From Styela clava (lineage: Eukaryota; Chordata; Ascidiacea; Stolidobranchia; Styelidae): a stretch of DNA of 64,000 nt. The stretch is taken from assembly GCF_964204865.1 (NCBI RefSeq), contig NC_135258.1, positions 17,276,916 to 17,340,915 on the forward strand, in the 5' to 3' direction. The notes under the pieces are model-generated. The model was given only the letters and a program-made list of their open reading frames with translations. It ran no database searches and was not told where the DNA came from. This document shows positions 39,750 through 49,679 of this stretch, in pieces. Positions within the stretch are counted from its first letter, which is position 1, and each line of letters begins with the position of its first letter. The position numbers and the translations under genes were made by a program.

Positions 39750-40959
39750 CTAAGAGGTGTATTTCTTACTATATTACGTTTGCCTTTTATGATCCTTATT
39801 TCCCTACTATTATTACCCACTGATGTGTATGGTTTGGGTGCTATTTTGAGTCAAATTAATGGAAATAAAACTAAACGTAATATAACATGTGCATCCAGAA
39901 CACGTACTGAAATTGAGAAAAGTACTTCGTAGGTGAATGTGAGGTTCTTGCTGACGTGTGAAATATTTCGTAATAATTTCCGAGGTAGAAAATTTGAAAT
40001 GCAAACTGATATCAAGAACTTACTACTTTTCTTACATCTCGTGGTAATACTCGACAATCGATGAGAATTCCTCGATGTAACGCTCATTTGCTAAATTATG
40101 GTTGCACAGTGAAATGTGATTGTACAGGGGTGATTGCGGAGATGATGTTGTGTGCAATTTTCTAAATACCACCGATAATGATTTATCCATTTACTTACTC
40201 GACTCACAAGAAAATACTCGTAATGATGACGTGATTCCTAACATGAAAGGTTACATTTGTAATAGATTGCTTTAATATATGAATAAGAAGTTTTATTGTT
40301 AAAATACGTCATTCCAGAACACTGGCTTGTCGTAATCGATCTTAAAAAATATACATGGTTGGGAAATTGTTTTAAAAACAGCAACAATTTATTAATATGT
40401 GTGTAATAGGAAATTCAAAGCAAACTTCATTATTTCAAACTAGATCACAAACGCATAGTAAAATACAGGAATTCAACATAATAAACACCCTTTATGCATT
40501 TGTGTCAGTAATTATTCTAGCAATATAAGTTTTCATCATATAATATGGTACATACAAGATTTGTAACTCGCCACTCTATGCACAATTATTCCGGGAACGA
40601 CGCGTACTTGATGACTTTGCAGTTGCTTGGAACTGGAAGGCTTATGAATATCACACCAGGTAATCAAAATTCTGACGATGTTAACGCCTGAACGCTTGGT
40701 GAGTGACATTCTTTCATTCCTAGCCGGTATCGTTCCATTTATGTATATCTGTTAACGCTTGTCTGAATCCCCGTTATATTCAATTGCAAATGAACCCTGT
40801 TTCCAAACATCGTATATTATATACCGGTATATAATGCGAGTGATACATTTAATTATGGATTCTAAATTGGAAGCGAATGTTACATAAAAGAAAAATAAGG
40901 TATGTTTTAATAACTGCTATCGTTTCTGATTAAATAATTTAGTCAATAATATCCAACGT

Positions 40960-43447
40960 TTACAAGTTGCTACAACCACTGAGATATAGCTTGACTTCGC
41001 TCCATCCACCTCCAAGTTCAATTAGTTCGTTTCGAATATTCAATACATCCTCTGCATTCAGTCGGGGATTTTTGGTATGTACCCAAACGTGTCTGGTTCC
41101 TGAATAAATGATTGTATACATTGTATGATTGTTGTACATTGGTATATGCTTTACTAAAATTTATATCCTTCGCTAGTGAGATATATTAAATATCTGTTCT
41201 TCAGTTTTCGTATAATCGAGCAGAGATAGAAATTATAATGTGTTCGGAAAGGTTGGCAGAAACACAGAAAATGCAAAATAATAAAAATGGATCATTTTAA
41301 GGGTTACCCTAAAAACCACTCATGCACATTACCACACACATTATACTCTGTCATTGGCATGGCAAATTTTCGGAAATGTAGCATGCAGAATATTATACGA
41401 AGTACAGAGTCTATTGTTTTCATATCCTGGCCAGGCTAAAATGAACCAGGAATATATATATATATAGCTGTAAAGAAGAAAAATATGAAAGAAGAATATA
41501 AAATTATACATAGTTTTGTAGTGCAAACTCACCGTCTTCATAACATTCAAAACAAATTAGTTGATTTTTGTAATCTGTCATGCAGGACATAGGTTGCTTA
41601 TACACTTCTTTGATATCTAATAATTGAAAAATAAAGTGAATCATGGTTTTTATTAGAACATTCGCCAGAAAATCTCAAAGCAGATCATTTCAGAGTAGGG
41701 CATCGATTTTTGCATTTAAAAATTTTAAAGTTATAATACCATTACCCGTCAAATACATTTCTTACCAGCTATTGCTTCCCGGTCTCCGCCGTACTTTTTA
41801 ATTTCCTCAATGAACAAAAGTTCTGTAAAATAAATATTTTAAAAATGATAAGTTGAGGTAATACATGAGTATTAATAAATCATTACAATATAAAATGCTA
41901 GTAATTTAGGCTACTGCATTAATTATATTTGATAATATTATATAAGTGGCCTTTACCGTATTTTTCATCTGACTTGACGATTGAATCATGCATGTGGATC
42001 CAATGAAATGGTACGGTACCGTGGATTTTTGACTTGCTACAAAATAAACATAAGCCTGAATTCAGGAACACAAATCCGCAAACACACTTACTTATATATT
42101 GTTGAACTTGAAGATAGAACCATTAGAGAAACAAGAGAGCGAAGCAGTAGTACCTGACCTTTTACAGTACTGGTACAGTCAAATAATTTCACATTTTCGA
42201 GAATCAAGAGGGTGGGTAGCACGAGAGAGGTCGAAGAACCGCTACAAAGAATTTGTATAATATTTCAAGGGGTCGTCACACAAAATTTTGAAGTGAAAAA
42301 AGAATTACATAGAGCCCACAGAAAGATTTGAAATAAATGAAAATAATGGTCTTATAGCGAAAAATACAATCTTTAACCACTGAAAATTTCACAAAGAAAT
42401 TAATCCAGTAGTTAATGAGAAAAGCTATTTTTATCATGCAGCTACAAAAAGAATAAAAATACCAACAAGAACAGCAACAACAACATAATAACAAGACAAT
42501 CTATAGGTCCATCTCGTATCCAAATATTAAAAAGGGGAAGTCACTTTGGAAATACATGAATATCCCGGAACTCAATATAAACTCCACTGTCAGTATCTCT
42601 GATATCACGAAGTTCAAAACATGAAGCAGTTTGCTCAACCTGATCCTTTATATTCATGGTGAGATACCAAGTTCCGGGCAGCTAAAAGTAAAATAGCGAT
42701 TAGTTTTCAACTTGGAGATTTTATACGCTACGGGTTTTATTTGGGTGGTCATATTAACCAGGAAAAGCATGCAAAACAGAAAAAGCACGCGTGCCAATTT
42801 TTAGGTTTCTGAATCTTGCGAGATTCGATGGAGCGCATTCACGATGAGCAAAAAGTGTGATTACTTGGCGCCAAGATGTCGCGAAAGACGTCGCAATATG
42901 ACGGCGGAAGAGAAATTGCGTAATAAATCGACCTCGTCAAAGAGATCGGAGCGCATTCGAGATGAATCGGAGCCGAAAAAGCGAAAAGTATGATTACTCG
43001 GCGCCAAGATGTCGCAATATGACGGCGGAAGAGAAATTGCGTAATAAACCAACGCGACCTCGTCCTCGGTAAAGCGATTTAGACGGCATAAAAACAACAA
43101 AACACCAAAATTTTCTCGCGGACCGGCAAAAAAGCTTCGCGGACCGGCACCGGTCCGCGGACCGGCGGTTGGGAACCAATGCGCTACGCTATCGAAATGG
43201 CAAGCTGTGAGTGGTTGAACAAATCATTGCAAAATTACTTTCCTCAATAGATTATGAATAATTCAAATCTCTATTTTCTCTTTGTAAGTCACAACAATGA
43301 GTAACTTTATACTTTACTAACCCTGTTCCAGTCTATCTCATCAAGAACAGGTATAACACATTTCTCGTCCTCTTCAATTCGTGTGCACGGAGAACTCTGA
43401 ACTATTACAGCCGTCATCAAGAAACCAAAATATACGATGTAAAGCAT
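40960..43447 (-). CDS. Secreted lipocalin, gene 2
   Basis: Six exons (43322-43447, 42545-42681, 41957-42036, 41766-41822, 41533-41616, 40960-41099) are each the same length as in gene 1 and keep the same phases. The 207-residue product has the signal peptide MLYIVYFGFLMTAVIVQSS, the LPGTWYL lipocalin motif and all the Cys residues of gene 1. By eye about 24 residues differ. Exon 5 is identical in protein and DNA, whereas exon 4 differs most (ELLFIEEIKKYGGDREAIAG against EFFSIEEIKKYRGGQEAIAG). No stop or frameshift interrupts it, so both copies look functional. Intron 1 is enlarged by a hAT fragment. As for gene 1, an extracellular carrier of a small hydrophobic ligand is expected from the family; the actual ligand cannot be read from sequence. 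Confidence 0.82.
42733..43181. mobile_element. hAT fragment in intron 1 of lipocalin gene 2
   Basis: It matches the right part of the nested element at 30188-31441 (AGGAAAAGCA..., GCGGACCGGCA..., GGTTGGGAACCA). The left end is lost and the terminal CACTG has become CAATG. It contains an internal tandem duplication of about 120 bp (42832-42950 and 42951-43065), each unit with GGCGCCAAGATGTCGC. CGCTACG occurs on both sides, probably the target duplication. Lipocalin gene 1 lacks the insertion. Confidence 0.75.
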
Positions 43448-44350
43448 AATTTTCAGGTTAATACGTCTTGTCTTAAAAATAATATTCAAATCTAAACAGG
43501 AACTCAAACACTCAGAAACTTTTCGAGACAAGTAAAGAGACGTCAATGGTCGGCAACCTACGGCCCGCGGGCCGGATCCGGATTCTGTCAATTCTAATTA
43601 TCTCATATAATTTAAACGTATGCTCAAAACAGACCTCAAAGATCTTTCCACAATTCGTTTATCCGTGAGTTAAAGTCGTAGTTTCACTATTGCTCTTTAA
43701 TAAGATATTTGAACAATGGCAAACAAAATTGTTATATTATGTGGACTATATAGCATATCTAAGATATTCTTTCGTAATATGATCAAGTAACGAATGCTTG
43801 CTATTGGGTGCTTTTTATCAATTAACGAATTCCGCTTATCATGTATATTATACGAACGTACGAACCGATTCACGGATCTTCTATCTATAGAATCTAAAAA
43901 TAACATAGACCGTAAACATTGGACTTTCGAAGTTTTTAAATGCATTTGTAAGTTTTTAGGTATGCTACCATAATTCGATTACCATCTTTAGATTTTCGAT
44001 TTAAGATGCATAATACTAGTATAACATCTGTGTATAGTTTTACCTGAATATTGCATACGATAAATCGGGTTAACCTAGCCTAAACCGAAAGGAAGATACA
44101 GCCTGCAGGTTTTGCAATCAATGTGAATGAATACCTCACCTTCAGCGCAATCTTTTGTTCTGAGATTGATTGATATTCCGAGCTACTGTTCATGTATTTT
44201 TGTCACGAGTGAGCATGTCAGTCTGCGCGTTTGTTTTTGTGTATTGAAGTTGACTGAGACAACGAGAGTGCGATGAAAATCAGATAAGTGATATTGTGAC
44301 ACCGACAAGTTTCACACAAAAATTTTAGGCGGAAAATCATACATTATGTA

Positions 44351-44819
44351 TATCCTGTAAAATCCACAGGTAAAGCAGCAATTTTACCGAAAATTCTAGT
44401 AATCTTCACCCTAAAATCACATTAAAAGTTCACAACTATATCCCAGTAATATGTAATGCCAGGCGATTACCGGTAAATATTTATTAGAGTGAACCCAATG
44501 TAAAATTCCATCAGCGGCTATGCAGCAGCAGAAGTCTCACTAATATAGAATAAGAACAGTAATCAAGTATATTTGTAGAACTGATATTTCCCAGAATAGT
44601 GAATCTGTCTGTAGATGTTCAGAAGGTTTATTATTGTGTATCTTTTCTTTGAACGTAGCAACAAATTTTTTTTTTTTTTTTGGAATTTTGTCGTTAAATT
44701 TTGCCGATTTTGCACGCGAGCCGAAAAAAGTAGCCCACCCCTATGATCGAGCAACTGAATTTTTTCCAGTCAGTGTAAAGGTATGGTACTGAATGATGAG
44801 AGAAACATATATAATACAT
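44351..44819. other. Spacer, no gene; contains a 16-base T run
   Basis: Nothing coding is recognised. A T run at 44666-44681 could be a simple repeat or the tail of an old minus-strand retrocopy. Confidence 0.4.
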
Positions 44820-45722
44820 GAAATGGGAATTCTCTTGAAAACGCCTTTTCAGGCAAACAACAAAACAAAATATTACGAAATGAGTGTAATAGGGCATTTA
44901 AAGCGAATCATTTAAAACTTGGTCACATACATATTGCATAATGTGAAAGTTCCACATAACAATACTCCGATGGTTTGAACACAACCTCATTTTATTTTAG
45001 GAATTATTCCAGCAATCAAGCTTCTCATCCTCTTATATATGGCATTTGCAAGATTTTCTAAAAATCTAAACGTCTTCACGCCTGGTGAGTGACATTGTTT
45101 CATTCCTAGCTAATCATTTTGACCCTTATGCTTATTTATTATCGCTTGCCTAAATCACCGTTTCAATATATACTATTCACATATTTAGATTCCGAGTAAT
45201 TAATTTAATTTTGAATTATAGCTCGAAAGTGAATGTTACATGAAAAAAAAAACTTAAAATATATTTCACCATCAGCAATATCAAAGAGAGCCTCTTTTAG
45301 ATTAAATATCTAATGATAACATTTGATCGAGAGGCATCACAAAGTTATCACTACGTAGCTTAGAACGATAAGTTGCAGGAACCTTTATCTATTGTTGATA
45401 TAGTTTAATTCATCCTCCAGATCATGATAAAGCATCAGTAGCATATCAGCTGGTTGTTTTCTTACGGAGATATGATAAAATGTTTCTGATAAATAAGTGA
45501 AATGGGCTTTATTTATAAAATACCGCCTTTGATTAGCCACAAACATCGAAATTGTAAAATTTAATATACTTTCAATATTGAGTTTATGAACAGAATGTGT
45601 AACCGCCGGTATATTGACTCCATTCCTTTTGTCTGTAACGCAGAAAATTCATAGTTTCTTTACCACCAAAACGATTTTGCAAAGAAAGATTTATCTGGAA
45701 TCGAACACGTTTCTTCAGTTAC

Positions 45723-46415
45723 TGATACTACAACTCACAAAAAGGAATTATCATCATGATTATTTGATTCTACACTGATTTCACCCGGTTCTTCTCATAT
45801 TGTTGTGATTTTCCAGAATCTTCGAATCCAATGTTCAATTTGCAAAATATGCTTTTTCGACAGATTCGTCTTTTAAAAGATGAACAAAACAGCTTCAACG
45901 AAATATTTTTGAAATACTCTTTTATCTGTTCACGAGATTTGGTGTTACCGGGTTCTGTAAATTCTAGCGTTTGTGCAGCACTTGGATGAAAACAGAAGAT
46001 GTAATAGAATATGTGTTTTGAAATATAGAAGAGAAAAACGTTTGAACGCACAGTTTTACTATGTTAGAAGTCATGAAAAAAATTATAAACATTATTTGAG
46101 AAGGCGAATGAATACAAATTTGAACACTCTTTTCAATACTTAGTTATACGGACATGACAGTAATATTATTCAATACAAAGTGAAAAAGTAATCGTATTTG
46201 TATTTTTTCAACTGTTTGCAAAGGGAGATTCACATGAAACATATTCCCCGCATATGGTTGTACTCGCTAAACTCCGTTATCTCTCGAGTACTCACTCAAC
46301 TGTGTTTAGCGCTCGTCTTTATCCAATGTGACTACTACGCACAAAAAAAGAATTAACATCATGTTTATGTAATTCTGCACTGATTTCATCCTGTTTCACT
46401 CAGATTGGTGTGATT
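45723..46415. repeat. Two diverged copies of a roughly 88-bp sequence
   Basis: 45723-45810 and 46328-46415 share an ordered series of words (ACTAC, CTCAC/GCAC, AATTAnCATCATG, ACTGATTTCA, TGTGATT). They are direct repeats about 600 bp apart inside the decayed lipocalin copy, showing local rearrangement there. Confidence 0.55.
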
Positions 46416-46522
46416 GCCCATATTTGATAAATCGGTCGCTACCCATATTTCAAATATATATGTATATATATATACACAAAAAAATTGGTAAAAGTAAAGA
46501 AAATTTTATTCTCAAGTCAATG

Positions 46523-46605
46523 TTAAATATACGTAACAATTGGAAGACTTTTAAATGATAAAATTAAATATACGTAACAATTTGAAGAGTTTCAAAATGA
46601 TAAAG
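46523..46605. repeat. Tandem repeat, two units of about 41 bp
   Basis: TTAAATATACGTAACAAT starts at 46523 and again at 46564, followed by similar GAAGA...AAATGATAAA sequence. Confidence 0.8.
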
Positions 46606-46777
46606 TTTGCTTAGAAATATATTTTAAACTCTGTTGTTGCATAATTTGCGCAATTTTTCTGTTGAATCATTTACTTTCAAATTTTCCATGTTGAAGTTGT
46701 TTGTTTGATTCTGTGGATCTTATGTTAGGAAGTTCAACAAGCATTGAATGTTTTGTTTATCCTAATCCTTGTATTCA

Positions 46778-46796
46778 TATATATATATATATATAT
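46778..46796. repeat. (TA)n microsatellite
   Basis: Uninterrupted alternating AT run. Confidence 0.85.
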
Positions 46797-47328
46797 GTAT
46801 GCATATCACATAGGATAAATCGTCTTCAACTCTGTAAATTATACCAAAAAGCAGAAAATTGAAATATTTGATTTTCAATTGTTTAGGGACGTGTATTCAA
46901 TAATCTACCGGTACTTGAAGTCATTTTCAGTCTGTGGGTATTGCTTTAACGATACCTACATTTTCATCTCTTCTTTCCAAGAATGATTGATATTCTATGA
47001 TACTGTTTATACATTTTAGTCACGAGCGAGCATGCCAGTCTGCACGTTTGTTTTTATGTATTGGCGTAGAATGAGGCAATGAGAGCGCACTGGATGTGAT
47101 AATTGCCATTGTAACACGAACAAGCTTCAAACGATTTTCAAGCTTCAATTTTCATTGGACTAAATATACATTATGTTTTCTATGTTATGTATAGGTGTCA
47201 TGTATATTTTATTTTAGTTGGTAAATTTCAAAGATATTTTTACATATTTGCCGACAAAAAGTATTGGCCGGCTATCTTTTTGTCATGTTCACAGACTTAA
47301 AATATAATACTGTATATATTATACCCTC

Positions 47329-47667
47329 ACCTCACGGCGCGGCTCAACGGGCTAAGCGTTAGGAATACGCTCGCCACCGCACCTCTAATTACTCTGCGTG
47401 GGTTCGCAGGTTCGATCCCATGCATGGATGGTTATGTGCGAGAAGATTGCTGGACTCCTCGCCGTCGTTGGGTGGTTCACTTAACCGCTGGTCGGTTACG
47501 GCTTCCTCCGCGACCAAGGCCATGCTTTCGAAAACAAACAATATAACTAATCCCATACCCGACTTGGAATGGTAACCGGACGAGAGGCCGTGGTTCGCCA
47601 TATGGATAAGCCGTCTTATCGGCTTTCCTCTCCCCCGGAATAAATATGTAAATCCTATCCTATCCTA
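47329..47667 (+). mobile_element. tRNA-derived SINE with TATCC tail, copy 1
   Basis: The head GGCTCAACGGGCTAAGCG resembles a tRNA A box. About 60 bases on, GGTTCGATCCC matches a B box, so the head can act as an internal pol III promoter. A body of about 220 bp follows, and the 3' end is a short CCTATCCTATCC run instead of poly-A. The same unit recurs at 48433-49385, 52048-52320 and 55826-56150. It encodes no protein; open frames on it are incidental. It would depend on a LINE reverse transcriptase, not seen here. Confidence 0.8.
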
Positions 47668-47985
47668 AAGTCGATCGTTCGTACGGCGCGTACCGGTAGC
47701 GGTTAAAGCGATTGGAAACTTGGAATAAAGAGTTTAGTTGATGAATCATTATTATACTGCCACTAATTTTGTTTTAATGGATTCGGAAGTGTGGGTAAAA
47801 GATAAAAGACGTAAAGAAGTAAAAGACAACTGATTCTAAAATAGTATTTGTACAAAAACATCACCGAGTGGAATAAATACATCTGATTTTCATTGACCCG
47901 GAACACGTAACCCTGTAACCATGGTTATTCTGTCCCTTGCATTATTTCTGGAATTGGATGTTATGTTTACCAAAGTGACTAGGCT

Positions 47986-48399
47986 AGGTTTCTAGTCACT
48001 TTGATGTTTACTGGCTTGGTACTGCCTGTACTTTAGTAGGCTAGTTCTGCAGTTGGTTTTCAGATCTCTGCAACTTAATGGTTGACACCAGACGTAACGT
48101 GAGACTGTAGGGGTAGAAATTACAGGTTTCTAGTCACTTTGATGTTTACTGGCTTGGTACTGCCTGTACTTTAGTAGGCTAGTTCTGCAGTTGGTTTTCA
48201 GATCTCTGCAACTTAATGGTTGACACCAGACGTAACGTGAGACTGTAGGGGTAGAAATTACAGGTTTCTAGTCACTTTGATGTTTACTGGCTTGGTACTG
48301 CCTGTACTTTAGTAGGCTAGTTCTGCAGTTGGTTTTCAGATCTCTGCAACTTAATGGTTGACACCAGACGTAACGTGAGACTGTAGGGGTAGAAATTAC
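47986..48399. repeat. Three perfect tandem copies of a 138-bp unit
   Basis: The unit beginning AGGTTTCTAGTCACTTTG starts at 47986, 48124 and 48262, and the copies appear identical throughout. Just left, CAAAGTGACTAG is the inverse of CTAGTCACTTTG in the first unit, forming a 12-bp hairpin stem. The identity implies very recent amplification or an assembly artefact. Confidence 0.92.
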
Positions 48400-48432
48400 A
48401 GAAACCGTACAGTGCCGATATGATTATTATTG

Positions 48433-49385
48433 GCGCGGCGGTGTGGCTCAACGGGCTAAGCCAGTGGTTCTCAACCTGTGGTACGCGTACCACTGGTGGT
48501 ACGCGGAAGATGATCAAGTGGTACGCGAGCAGCTTCAACTTATTGCAACAATTTACATTTTGAGTTGGCCAAAATATGCCGACAACGCTTTATCTTCCAT
48601 ACTGTATGTATCCGCTGAACAGCCTTTATGAATGTTTCCCCGGGCATCAATTTCCTTGTTTACTTCCGTATCCAGCAACAATCAGTAAACATTGCTTCGT
48701 TTTTGTAGTTTTGCGTGTTATTTTTCAATTTTCAGTTGCGTTTCAAAAAAAATTTGTGAATTAAAGATCTTAATTGTCATTATGTCTTTAAAAGAGCATT
48801 AATTTAATTGCTGTAATCAAAAATGAGTCTCGCAAATGCTGCGATAGACTAATCTAAACTAAGCTATCAGTGTCTATTTCGTCCGTCTTGCGAATTAGGT
48901 CACGAAGAATGTAGTTCCACATTATAAAATACTCCCATAGCGCGTGTCTTGTGCCATTGTTCTCCGCGCCAAAAAAAGGGGGCTTTTTTAGTGGCCAGAG
49001 TAAAAAACAGTAAAGTGGTACGCGGTTAGTAAAAGGTTGAGAACCACTGGGCTAAGCGTTAAGAATACACTCGCCACCGCACGCACCTCTAATTACTCTG
49101 CGTGGGTTCGAAGGGTTCGAATCCCATGCAGGGATGGTTATGTGCGAGAGGATTGCTGGACTCCTCGCCGTCGTTGGGTGGTTCACGTAACCGCTGGTCG
49201 GTTACGGCTTCCTCCACCACCAAGTCCATGCTTCCGAAAACAAACAATATGACTAATCCCATACCCGACTTGGAATGGGAATTGGACGAGAGGCCGTGGT
49301 TCGCCATATGGATAAGCCGTCTTATCGGCTTTCCTCTCCCCCGGGATAAATATGTAAATCCTATCCTATCCTGTAAATCCTATCC
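48433..49385 (+). mobile_element. SINE copy 2, split by a hAT MITE
   Basis: The SINE head lies at 48433-48461 and the rest at 49058-49385, including the B box GGGTTCGAATCCC and a doubled TATCC tail. The halves are separated exactly by the MITE at 48462-49049. Without the insertion and one copy of its duplication, the unit matches copy 1. Confidence 0.85.
48462..49049. mobile_element. hAT MITE, 588 bp, inserted in a SINE A box
   Basis: The ends CAGTGGTTCTCAACCT and AGGTTGAGAACCACTG are perfect 16-bp inverted repeats. The target duplication GGCTAAGC (48454-48461 and 49050-49057) is perfect and consists of SINE sequence. GTGGTACGCG words lie near both ends. No coding sequence is evident. Confidence 0.95.
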
Positions 49386-49679
49386 TATTACAATATTATG
49401 ATGTCTGTACCTAGGGATGGCAATAGAAATAGGTTGCTCGATTTTAGGTAATCGTCTGCACGTTTTGAATGAAAGTTTGTATAGTTTTCTGAAGGGTTTA
49501 TTACATCGTGCTGACATAATTTTTTGTTGACGGAGTCACAGGAGGGTTGGCATTGACTTATGCAAAAATTGTTATGCCCACTAGAAGTACTTGAAGTACG
49601 AAACTACACTAGACCCCTGCTTTTCAGCTGTTTTTATAACATCAACTATTAACATTTTTCAGACTACGTGCATATTATT

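Larger units (their letters stand above)
40300..44350. repeat. Segmental duplication, copy 2 (lipocalin gene 2)
   Basis: This is the partner of 33240-38560 in the same orientation, making a tandem duplication with about 1.7 kb between the copies. It lacks the 33551 hAT but carries its own insertion at 42733-43181 in intron 1. Boundaries are approximate. Confidence 0.9.
44820..47150 (-). pseudogene. Third, decayed lipocalin-locus copy
   Basis: Both flanks of the lipocalin duplication can still be recognised. About 44890-45300 resembles the 3' flank (GAATTATTCCAGCAAT..., CGCCTGGTGAGTGACATT). About 46960-47150 resembles the 5' flank (TTGATATTC..., TTTTAGTCACGAGCGAGCAT). Between them, 45385-45485 on the minus strand reads as a last lipocalin exon in the same phase as genes 1 and 2. 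It has an acceptor cag, then TFYHISVRKQPADMLLMLYH and a C-terminal DLEDELNYINNR before a stop, comparable to TRHVWAYTKK...AEDVLNIRNEL. I could not find the GxW exon or the signal-peptide exon. It is either a strongly diverged gene or, more likely, a partly deleted pseudogene. Confidence 0.45.

Noticed and set aside
42861..43179. Similar minus-strand frames at 31137-31439, 42861-43100 and 42994-43179
   Set aside because: They lie wholly in the hAT right-end repeat and its internal duplication; no transposase motif is present.
45770..46051. 93-codon minus-strand frame with a hydrophobic start and several Cys
   Set aside because: It lies in the decayed lipocalin copy and contains one of two repeated 88-bp blocks; I could not align it to any lipocalin exon.
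47389..49401. Several minus- and plus-strand frames of about 70-99 codons with similar sequences
   Set aside because: They are translations of the tRNA-derived SINE copies and reflect repeat identity, not a gene family.
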